This document shows positions 55,151 through 64,000 of a stretch of DNA of 64,000 nucleotides, one piece after another. The stretch comes from Puccinellia tenuiflora (lineage: Eukaryota; Streptophyta; Magnoliopsida; Poales; Poaceae). Each line of letters starts with the position of its first letter. Within the stretch, counting starts at the first letter, position 1. The stretch spans positions 1,326,224 to 1,390,223 of the forward strand of contig QRDG01000341.1 in NCBI GenBank assembly GCA_012064385.1, read 5' to 3'. Both the position numbers and the translations under genes were made by a program. The notes under the pieces were generated by a model. The model was not told where the DNA came from. It saw only the letters and a program-made list of their open reading frames with translations, and searched no databases.

Positions 55151-56420
55151 GACCATCGTGTCAACGGCATCAACGAGAAAACATACATAGATTCTACTAG
55201 TAATCTCTCTGCTTCAGCTTAATCGTATGAATTCATTCACTTGAACTCGAGTGTGCATTTTGATTAGTTCCAACGTCCAGCAGCCATTTGCTTCCCTTTT
55301 AGCCCTGACGCTGATGGGTGGGGGCCAGAGAATGCAAGAAAATCCGGCGAGCAAGTTGATGCAGGCCGGCGATGAACCTATTTTAATGATATCGAGACAT
55401 CTCATGTCTGCAATAATGACTTTCGAAACTCTTTCGATAATCTCTCCGACATCTCATGTCGTCTCGCTCAATTCCTTCGGAAAGATTCTGTTGTATCTCG
55501 CCGGATTAAATCACCTTAAGCGTGTGACCCGGTAGCTTCCACAATGCATAGACATGTCCTGGAACAATTACGAACAACAACCAACAACAGAGCCATGGAC
55601 GTCCATGACGGTTCCTATGCATTCACGAAAAGCACGAAGAGCTTAAATGAACCTTCTGTTTCTCATCAAAGTTATTCCTTTGCTTCACGATACTAAATAA
55701 TATCCGCGGCAAGATGTCGGTATCCCCATAATCAAACTCTTTGATTACTATACCCATTATCTTCGTACAGATATTGTTTTCTGTTTTCTCATTCCGCATT
55801 CCGATATCCTTTCGTGACTAAATTCACGTTGTGTCTGGCCAGACGATTGGATGATATCGTAACACTTGAGAGGTTCTGGAGTGTATCTCTCCATAATCGG
55901 GAGGAGCAAGATCCCAATCTCGAACTATTCAAGTTCCATACATACTTTAGAACATACCCAAAAACCACATATTATATCGCCAGTTACGGAATGATGTTTA
56001 GTGATAATCAAAGTACATCTGTCAAGTGTGCGGTCACTAGATATTCTCATGGTCTTAGGATTTATACTATTGACAACAATACAATGATGTTGGTATTAAC
56101 AATTGAAAATTATATCTCATAGCAAGATCAAACAATTGGATCGGTTCAGTACCATTGTTCAGCTTACAATATACTCTTACAATTGTTTAACTATCTTAGT
56201 CCGTGATAAGGAAAACGTGATTATCCCGTGAGCTAATCTTAGACACTAGATTAGGAACACCGATTTGTTTAATTATTCACACGTACATGTGAGTTTTGCT
56301 TCGAATCCGTTATTCAAGTATCACAACAGCTATAACATAAAGACATAAATCCTAATAATGAACTTAAGTTAAATAATAACATATCATTTTTGTCTCTAGG
56401 AAATAACTCCTTTAAAAAGT
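55151..56420. other. Non-coding, probably transposon-derived
   Basis: 55151-55260 continues the duplication unit. 55380-56400 has no counterpart in unit 1 and is rich in short repeats of CATCTCATGTC type. An open frame at 55814-56122 shows no domain. It may be an LTR fragment; ends not recognised. Confidence 0.35.
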
Positions 56421-57039
56421 TCATGTAAACAGACACCTTTTTGGAAATATGTAATTAAACTTAAAAATAAACATATGGGTTTACAACGCATCACAAGTTC
56501 ACAACACACACATGTGCCACTAGCTAACTATTCCACTCCCGACCAAGTGAGAGCACATAGGATTCGAGAAATATGAATAGTTGGCACTATACTTTCTACA
56601 GTTGGGTATTTACTTTCATTTTTACTTGATAGTATTGTACTCTAGAAACCTCTGGCAAATTATTTGCTCGATTCTAACACTCTACAAAAATCTAACATGT
56701 TATATAGATACTTAAGAATACTATAAAATACATACATGCGTGTAATGTGGTAACTGTTTTCCTAGATTTACATTCAAATGCACCATATAATTTATTTTTT
56801 CCTTTAAAAGTACAGTTACAGACTTGTAGTTAAGTGCTAGATAATTCATTTGTAGCAAAAAAAAAGAATCCTATGAAAAATGTGTATCTTATTAATCTAC
56901 ATGAGTACTTTTAAATCATTAACTATGCTGATTTTATCAAAACTAGTAATATACCAGTATATCGAAAGAGTTTGTTCAAAGAACAACATGCCTTACAAAA
57001 CAAATCGTGAAAAAGTAAAAATAGTTAGTATAAATAGTT

Positions 57040-58734
57040 TGTTGGAGATATGCCCAAGAGGCAATAATAAATGATTATTGTTTATCATATTTCTCCGTTC
57101 ATGATATGTTTATTTCCATGCTAGAATTGTATTAACCGGAAACAAATACATGTGTGGAATATAAACGGAAATGTGTCCCTAGTCTTTCCTCTTGTGACTA
57201 GTTCGTTTGATTAAGTGATGGTTAGATGTTTTCTAACCATGGATTTATGAATCGCTTAATAAACGAAGTTTATATCATAGGTGATGATATAATGGACAAG
57301 ACTCAAATTAAATAGATGTCAAATATAGTTTCCTTAGACCATGAGATTATGTCACTCCCGTTTATCGGAGGAGAACTTTGTGGACATCAAACGTCACTTC
57401 GTAACTGGGTGATTATAAAGGTGGCTTTCAGGTTCTCCGATGATAGGTTGTTGGGTGACATGTTTCAAGACTGGGATTTGTTCATCCAACAGTTGGATAG
57501 ATATCTCTGGGCCCTCTCGGTAGGATAGCATCCAAACGCTTGCAAGCATATGACTAAGTGGCTAGTCATAAGGGATCCTATTCTATGGGAACGAGTAAAG
57601 AGAACTTGTCGGTAACGAGATTAATCAGATATGGAGATATCGGTGGATTAAATCTCGGACAAGTAATATATCGTGAAACAAAAGGAATCGTATATGGATT
57701 AATTGAATCCCGGACATTGTGGTTCGACTAGTAAAGTACTTCGTCGAATATGTAGGAATTAATATGGACATCCCGGTCCCGCTATTAATATGACATATTC
57801 GCGAACCCGCAGAGTCACACACTTAACGTTCGATGTAGTTAGGGTTCGAGATAAATGATGGTGAGAACGAATATTGATTCGGAGTCCCGGATTGGATCCC
57901 GGACGTCACGAGGAGTTCCGGAGTGGTCCGGAGAATAAGATTCATATAAGGAAAGTTGTTTCCGGAGGATAAGAAAGGTTCGGGAATTTATCGGTAAAGT
58001 ACCGGAATGTTCTAGAAGGTTCTAGAAGGGTCTAGAAGTGGGGCCCATAGGAGTATGGGGCCCACATGGAAAAAGGGGGCAGTGGGCTGGCCTAATGGGC
58101 CAGCCGCACCACCACCCCATTGGCCCACCCGGGCCATGCTTCTAGAAGCAAGGGGGGGCCGGCCGAACCCTAGTGGTGGCTTGGGGGCCAAGCCACCCCC
58201 CCCCCCTTGCGCCGGCCCTAGGAGGGGAGGGGCGCACCCCCCCTTGGCCTCCTATATAAGGAGGGGCAAGGGGAGGGGTGCCGCACCCTTTGCCTCCTCC
58301 CCAAGGTGCTAGCCGCCGGCCTCCCCTCCTCTAGCCGCACCCCTCCTCCTCCTCTCTCCCGACACCGCTTGGCGAAGCCCTGTCCAATCTCCACCATACA
58401 CACCACGCCACCGTCGTCGTGCTGTTGATCTCGAGCCTCTCCACCACCTCTTGCGGGATCAAGAACGTGGAGTCTTCATCGAGCTGAACGTGTGGATCTC
58501 TCGGAGGCGTTGCTCGTGCGGCGCTTGGATAATACATCTCCTCGCGACTAGACAAGTCTAGTTGCGGGGATCGACTAGCCAACCCCTGCCTCGACAAAAC
58601 GCTCACGGTTTTCTTCGAGGGTGAGATTCGATCTCCTTCTTGCTACCAACCTCTCGTAGATCGGATCTAGATGTTGGGTTTATTCCGCTATCTTTGCGTA
58701 GGAAAATTTTTGTTTTCTATGCTGCGCCCCTTCA
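57040..58734 (+). repeat. 5' LTR of the Angela-like Copia (1,695 bp)
   Basis: TGTTGGAG ... CGCCCCTTCA. A TATATAAG box lies at about 58252-58259 after a GC-rich stretch; the transcription start is probably shortly after. Open frames within it are repeated exactly in the other LTR and are not genes. Confidence 0.93.
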
Positions 58735-58735
58735 G

Positions 58736-58747
58736 TGGTATCAGAGC
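58736..58747 (+). other. Primer-binding site
   Basis: TGGTATCAGAGC, complementary to initiator tRNA-Met, one base after the LTR. Confidence 0.93.
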
Positions 58748-59987
58748 CTAGATCTATTCGTAGATGTTGGTGCGATTAGACACAAGTGTTGTGGGCGTTG
58801 ATAATTTGAGTTTGCTACCTTCTCGCGTGCACTTTGCATCTTTGCGGTACTGTAAGATTGAAGCGGCCCGGACCAACTTTACTCGTCCACGCACGAGAGA
58901 CCGGTTCCACGACTGACATGCAACTTGTTTTGCATAAGTGGCTGGCGGGTGTCTGTTTCTCTTGCTTTAGTGAAGATGCAATTTTCAATGGAAGGCCTTT
59001 CAAAAGGATGAGTAAATCAGCAACTATTTTATCACCGTTGTGGCTTTGCGTAGATTAGAACGGTTCTATCTAATGACCCATTAGAAGCCACGTAAAAACT
59101 GCATAAACAAAGTAGAGGCGTCTAACTTGTTTTTGCAGGGTTTGTGATATGGTATGGCCTCAAGATATGATTATGTGATGTATGCAATGATCATGTTTTG
59201 TAATTATCACGACTTGCATGTCGATGAGTACGGCAACCGGCAGGAGCCTTATGGTTGTCTTTGATTTATTGTATGACCTGCGTGTCACTCTAAACACCAT
59301 GTAATTGCTTTACTTTATTTGCTAAGAGTAGCCAATAGTAGTAGTTGCAATAGTTGGTGGAGACAACCATGGTGATGGCGTTTGAGCTGGTGATGATGGA
59401 GATCATGCCGGTGCTTTGGAGATGGAGATCAAAGGCACAAGAAAAGGCTATACCATGTCACAATATTGAATTGCATGTGATGTTAATCCTTTTTATGCAC
59501 CTTATGGTTTATGCTTAGATACGATCTCGACGGTAGCATGATAAGGTGATCTCTCACGTCAATATCAAGAAGTGTTCTCCCCTAGTATGCGCCGTTGCGA
59601 AAGTTCGTCGTTTTGAAGCACCACATGATGATCGGGTGTGATAGATTCTACGTTCACATACAACGGGTGCAAGCCAGTTTGCACATGCAGAAATACTACG
59701 GTTTCCTTGACGAGCCTAGCATGTACAGACATGGCCTCGGAACACAAGAGCCGAAAGGCTAAACACGAGTCATATGAATGATATGATCAAACATGGAGAT
59801 GTTCACCTTTTGAAACTATGCCACTTCACGTGATGATCGGTTGTGGTGTAGTGGATTTTGGATCGTGTGTCACTAAACAACCAGAGAGATGTTGAGTTTA
59901 GTGGGAGTTCGTTTTATAATTAGATTATCTTTCGAACACAATATCATGAACATAGTCTAAACACCTTGCAAATAATGTTGTAGATCA
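58748..59987 (+). other. Copia leader
   Basis: 1.2 kb without a coding region between the primer-binding site and the gag start; such long leaders are usual in Angela/BARE elements and should hold the packaging signal. Confidence 0.65.
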
Positions 59988-62081
59988 ATGGCCCTTCCCA
60001 ACATCACCATGAACTTTAACGCGTTCCTAGAGAAAGACAAGCTGAAAGACGATGGAAGCAATTTCTCGGATTGGTTTATGAATCTGAAAATTATCCTCAA
60101 AGCTGCCAAGAAACTGTATGTCCTAGATGCACCGCTAGGTGAGGCTCCAGCAGAGGGAGCGGCTGAAGACATTAGGAATGTCTGGGCAGCCCGTTCAGAG
60201 GACCACGAGATAGTTAAGTGCGGTCTGTTGTACGGCTTAGGACCTAAGCTTCAAAAGCGTTTTGAGCACCATGGCGTTCATCAGATGATCGTTGATCTGA
60301 AAGCTATGTTTCAGACTCAAGCCAAGGTGGAGAGGTATGAAGCCTCTTCTAAGTTCTTTAGCTGTATGATGGAAGAGAACAGTTCCGTCAGTGAGCACGT
60401 GCTCAAGATGTCTGGGTACGGTGATCATCTGGCGCAACTGGGTGTTGTGATTCCCAATGAGTTGGGGATTGACCGTGTTCTCCAGTCACTTCCACCGAGC
60501 TACAAAAGCTTTGTGATGAACTATAACATGCAAGGGATGGAGAAAACTCTCCCTGAGCTTTTCGCGATGTTAAAGACCGTGGAAGTGGAAATCAAGAAGG
60601 AGCATCAAGTGTTGATGGTCAATAAGACCACCAGTTTCAAGAAAAAGGGCAAAAGAGACAACTTCAAGAGGGACGGCAAGCGAGTTGCCGGGTCTGCGAG
60701 GAAGTCAAGGAAGGGCCCTAAGTCTGATACTGAGTGCTTCTACTGCAAGGGAACCGGACACTGGAAGCGGAACTGCCCCAAGTATCTGGCGGACAAGAAG
60801 GCTGGCACCATCAAACAAGGTATATTTGATATACATGTTATTGATGTGTATTTAACAAGTGATCGTAGTAGCACCTGGGTATTTGATACTGGTTCGGTTG
60901 CTAATATATGTAACTCGAAACAGGAGCTGCGGAATAGACGGCGCTTGGCAAGGGACGAGGTGACGATGCGAGTTGGAAATGGATCAAAAGTTGAAGTCAT
61001 CGCTGTCGGCACACTCCCTCTGCATTTACCATCGGGATTAGTTTTAAACCTTAATAATTGTTATTATGTGTCTGCGTTGAGCATGAACATTATATCTGGA
61101 TCTTGTTTATTGCGAGACGGTTATTCATTTAAGTCTGAAAACTTTGGTATTTCGATTTATATGGATAATACTTTTTATGGTCATGCACCTGAGAGGAATG
61201 GTTTATTTCTATTGGATCTCGATAGTAGTGATACACATGTTCATAACATTGATGCCAAAAGATGCAAAGTGAATAATGATAATACCACATTTTTGTGGCA
61301 CTGCCGTTTGGGTCATATTGGTGTAAAGCGCATGAAGAAACTCCATTCTGATGGACTTTTGGATTCACTTGATTTTGAATCATTTGAAACTTGCGAACCA
61401 TGCCTTATGGGTAAGATGACTCGAACACCCTTCTCCGGCACGATGGAGAGAGCGACAGACTTGTTGGAAATCATACATACCGATGTGTGTGGTCCGATGA
61501 GTGTTGCAGCGCGCGGTGGATATCGTTACTTCTTAACCTTCACCGATGATTTGAGTAGATATGGGTATATTTACTTAATGAAACATAAGTCTGAAACGTT
61601 CGAAAAGTTCAAAGAATTTCAGAGTGAAGTTGAGAACCATCGTAACAAGAAAATAAAGTTTCTTCGATCTGATCGTGGAGGCGAATATTTGAGTTACGAG
61701 TTTGGCATGCATTTAAAGACGTGTGGAATTGTTTCACAACTCACGCCACCCGGAACACCACAGCGTAATGGTGTGTCTGAGCGTCGTAATCGAACCTTAT
61801 TGGATATGGTGCGATCTATGATGTCTCACACAGATCTGCCACTATCATTTTGGAGCTATGCATTAGAGACAGCCGCATTCACATTAAATAGGGCTCCATC
61901 AAAATCCGTTGAGACGACTCCATATGAGTTATGGTTTGGCAAGAAGCCAAAGTTATCGTTTCTCAAAGTTTGGGGTTGCGATGCTTATGTGAAAAAGCTT
62001 CAACCTGATAAGCTCGAACCCAAATCGGAAAAGTGCGTCTTCATTGGGTATAGTCTCAGTCCGGATACGTGTTTATTCTGA
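59988..62081 (+). CDS. Copia gag-protease-integrase polyprotein (C-truncated)
   Basis: 697 codons open. Gag begins MALPNITMNFNAFLEKDKL; zinc knuckle CFYCKGTGHWKRNC near residues 250-263; protease FDTGS near 300 (DTG where Copia often has DSG); GAG-pre-integrase LWHCRLGHIG near 437; integrase with D (IIHTDVCGP, about 497), D (RSDRGGEY, about 561) and E (NGVSERRNRT, about 598). After VFIGYSL, near residue 690, the frame enters RNase H DNA in the wrong frame and stops at TGA. The C-terminal integrase domain and all of RT are missing. It could still give particles and integrase core, but no cDNA synthesis. Confidence 0.92.
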   Translation: MALPNITMNFNAFLEKDKLKDDGSNFSDWFMNLKIILKAAKKLYVLDAPLGEAPAEGAAEDIRNVWAARSEDHEIVKCGLLYGLGPKLQKRFEHHGVHQMIVDLKAMFQTQAKVERYEASSKFFSCMMEENSSVSEHVLKMSGYGDHLAQLGVVIPNELGIDRVLQSLPPSYKSFVMNYNMQGMEKTLPELFAMLKTVEVEIKKEHQVLMVNKTTSFKKKGKRDNFKRDGKRVAGSARKSRKGPKSDTECFYCKGTGHWKRNCPKYLADKKAGTIKQGIFDIHVIDVYLTSDRSSTWVFDTGSVANICNSKQELRNRRRLARDEVTMRVGNGSKVEVIAVGTLPLHLPSGLVLNLNNCYYVSALSMNIISGSCLLRDGYSFKSENFGISIYMDNTFYGHAPERNGLFLLDLDSSDTHVHNIDAKRCKVNNDNTTFLWHCRLGHIGVKRMKKLHSDGLLDSLDFESFETCEPCLMGKMTRTPFSGTMERATDLLEIIHTDVCGPMSVAARGGYRYFLTFTDDLSRYGYIYLMKHKSETFEKFKEFQSEVENHRNKKIKFLRSDRGGEYLSYEFGMHLKTCGIVSQLTPPGTPQRNGVSERRNRTLLDMVRSMMSHTDLPLSFWSYALETAAFTLNRAPSKSVETTPYELWFGKKPKLSFLKVWGCDAYVKKLQPDKLEPKSEKCVFIGYSLSPDTCLF

Positions 62082-62482
62082 ATAGTGGCGCTGTGAGTTG
62101 GAGGAGTTCCAAGCAGAGCGTGGTGGCGAAATCTTCAACAGAAGCGGAGTATGTTGCAGCCTCGTCGGCAGCAAGTGAAGCAGTCTGGATGAAGGAGTTC
62201 CTCTCAGAGCTGAGCGTGGTTCCAAGTGCGTCAAGACCTCTGGCCCTGTACTGTGATAATACAGGTGCAATAGCTCTTGCCAAGGACCCGACTTCACACA
62301 AGAATACCAAGCATATCAAGCGCCGCTATCACAATTTGCGTGAGAATGTCAAGGATGGTGACATAGAGATTTGCAAGGTGCATACGGATCTGAATGTGGC
62401 AGACCCGTTGACTAAACCTCTTCCACGAGCAAAACATGATCAACACCGAGAGGCCATGGGTGTTAGATTGCTACAAATGTAA
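62056..62482 (+). pseudogene. Copia RNase H, N-truncated
   Basis: SGYVFILNSGAVSWRSSKQS, then STEAEYVAAS, LALYCDNTGAIALA, HKNTKHIKRRYHNLRE and NVADPLTKPLPRAKH to a TAA stop: the C-terminal two thirds of Copia RNase H. It overlaps the end of the gag-integrase frame in another frame, so it is not translated as part of the polyprotein. Confidence 0.88.
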
Positions 62483-62499
62483 ACTAGATTATTGACTCT

Positions 62500-62515
62500 A
62501 GTGCAAGTGGGAGAC
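62500..62515 (+). other. Polypurine tract
   Basis: AGTGCAAGTGGGAGAC directly before the right LTR, as in Angela-type elements. Confidence 0.85.
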
Positions 62516-64000
62516 TGTTGGAGATATGCCCAAGAGGCAATAATAAATGATTATTGTTTATCATATTTCTCCGTTCATGATATGTTTATTTCCATGCTAG
62601 AATTGTATTAACCGGAAACAAATACATGTGTGGAATATAAACGGAAATGTGTCCCTAGTCTTTCCTCTTGTGACTAGTTCGTTTGATTAAGTGATGGTTA
62701 GATGTTTCCTAACCATGGATTTATGAATCGCTTAATAAACGAAGTTTATATCATAGGTGATGATATAATGGACAAGACTCAAATTAAATAGATGTCAAAT
62801 ATAGTTTCCTTAGACCATGAGATTATGTCACTCCCGTTTATCGGAGGAGAACTTTGTGGACATCAAACGTCACTTCGTAACTGGGTGATTATAAAGGTGG
62901 CTTTCAGGTTCTCCGATGATAGGTTGTTGGGTGACATGTTTCAAGACTGGGATTTGTTCATCCAACAGTTGGATAGATATCTCTGGGCCCTCTCGGTAGG
63001 ATAGCATCCAAACGCTTGCAAGCATATGACTAAGTGGCTAGTCATAAGGGATCCTATTCTATGGGAACGAGTAAAGAGAACTTGTCGGTAACGAGATTAA
63101 TCAGATATGGAGATATCGGTGGATTAAATCTCGGACAAGTAATATATCGTGAAACAAAAGGAATCGTATATGGATTAATTGAATCCCGGACATTGTGGTT
63201 CGACTAGTAAAGTACTTCGTCGAATATGTAGGAATTAATATGGACATCCCGGTCCCGCTATTAATATGACATATTCGCGAACCCGCAGAGTCACACACTT
63301 AACGTTCGATGTAGTTAGGGTTCGAGATAAATGATGGTGAGAACGAATATTGATTCGGAGTCCCGGATTGGATCCCGGACGTCACGAGGAGTTCCGGAGT
63401 GGTCCGGAGAATAAGATTCATATAAGGAAAGTTGTTTCCGGAGGATAAGAAAGGTTCGGGAATTTATCGGTAAAGTACCGGAATGTTCTAGAAGGTTCTA
63501 GAAGGGTCTAGAAGTGGGGCCCATAGGAGTATGGGGCCCACATGGAAAAAGGGGGCAGTGGGCTGGCCTAATGGGCCAGCCGCACCACCACCCCATTGGC
63601 CCACCCGGGCCATGCTTCTAGAAGCAAGGGGGGGGCCGGCCGAACCCTAGTGGTGGCTTGGGGGCCAAGCCACCCCCCCCCCTTGCGCCGGCCCTAGGAG
63701 GGGAGGGGCGCACCCCCCCTTGGCCTCCTATATAAGGAGGGGCAAGGGGAGGGGTGCCGCACCCTTTGCCTCCTCCCCAAGGTGCTAGCCGCCGGCCTCC
63801 CCTCCTCTAGCCGCACCCCTCCTCCTCCTCTCTCCCGACACCGCTTGGCGAAGCCCTGTCCAATCTCCACCATACACACCACGCCACCGTCGTCGTGCTG
63901 TTGATCTCGAGCCTCTCCACCACCTCTTGCGGGATCAAGAACGTGGAGTCTTCATCGAGCTGAACGTGTGGATCTCTCGGAGGCGTTGCTCGTGCGGCGC
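62516..64000 (+). repeat. 3' LTR of the Angela-like Copia (cut by window end)
   Basis: 1,485 bp, identical by eye to 57040-58525 except for one substitution (GTTTCC versus GTTTTC near 57233/62709) and single-base length differences in a G run and a C run. Confidence 0.93.

Larger units (their letters stand above)
53641..57034. repeat. Segmental duplication, unit 2
   Basis: Second copy of 49626-51870, lengthened by insertions at about 54085-54895, 55003-55136 and probably 55380-56400, and ended by the Copia at 57040. The insertion point of that Copia corresponds to ATAAATAGTTGAGG near 51860 in unit 1. No host gene recognised. Confidence 0.7.
57040..64000 (+). mobile_element. Young Angela-like Copia element, RT-deleted
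   Basis: LTR starts TGTTGGAGATATGCCCAAGA, close to Angela/BARE LTR starts of Triticeae. Complete left LTR, PBS, leader, gag-protease-integrase frame, RNase H end, polypurine tract and the first 1,485 bp of the right LTR are present. The left TSD would be TAGTT (57035-57039); the right TSD is outside the window. A large internal deletion joins integrase to RNase H at about 62055. Confidence 0.93.

Noticed and set aside
57316..57528. 70-codon frame, identical at 62792-63004
   Set aside because: Lies in the LTRs; the identity reflects LTR identity, not two genes.

Overview
The window is nuclear DNA of a grass, most likely a Triticeae cereal (wheat, Aegilops or barley group). This rests on small TA-flanked Stowaway MITEs, Angela/BARE-like Copia LTRs, nested transposons and F-box/LRR/FBD genes of the cereal type. 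There is no prokaryotic organisation, and introns are GT-AG. One undetermined base lies at 676.

Layout. 1-2125: two arrays of short palindromic GAGGCACT/AGTGCCTC units around a unique core, probably a non-autonomous DNA transposon. 2126-14780: tandem cluster of minus-strand F-box/LRR/FBD genes, copies A (3119-3746, 5'-truncated), B (6930-8640, pseudogene), C (10617-12329, intact, 500 aa) and E (13926-14780, pseudogene). Their 3' flanks are duplicated with them, and a 5'-truncated LINE lies at 4708-6407. 14781-22404: transposon graveyard with a solo LTR (15495-16993, TSD ACTGG) and a 2.6-kb TGAAAG...CTTTCA element. 22981-24678: single-exon gene for a B3-like (DUF313-type) protein with four SLLPLKKR-type repeats.

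25906-32300: F-box copy H, split by a Tourist/Harbinger-like element that is itself split by a 3,980-bp Helitron. 32301-42525: a decayed copy of a PEX14-like gene, split by a Copia element (33162-41896, TSD GTATG) that carries a hAT MITE and a LINE. 43953-45676: intact F-box copy I (503 aa). It diverges, across about 270 bp, from an intact nine-exon PEX14-like gene (45945-48344, 256 aa) that has the Pex14 N-terminal domain and a KPWE motif but no membrane segment.

48345-57039: gene-poor DNA with a two-unit segmental duplication, several Stowaway MITEs and a LINE fragment with a 14-bp TSD. 57040-64000: a very young Angela-like Copia element with almost identical LTRs, deleted for the end of integrase, all of reverse transcriptase and the start of RNase H.

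How the genes relate. The host genes that look functional are F-box C, F-box I, the PEX14-like gene and the B3-like gene. The F-box proteins would be substrate adaptors of SCF ubiquitin ligases. H plus the PEX14-like pseudogene is an older duplicate of the I plus PEX14-like pair. All splice models come from reading GT-AG sites and frame continuity, without transcript data.
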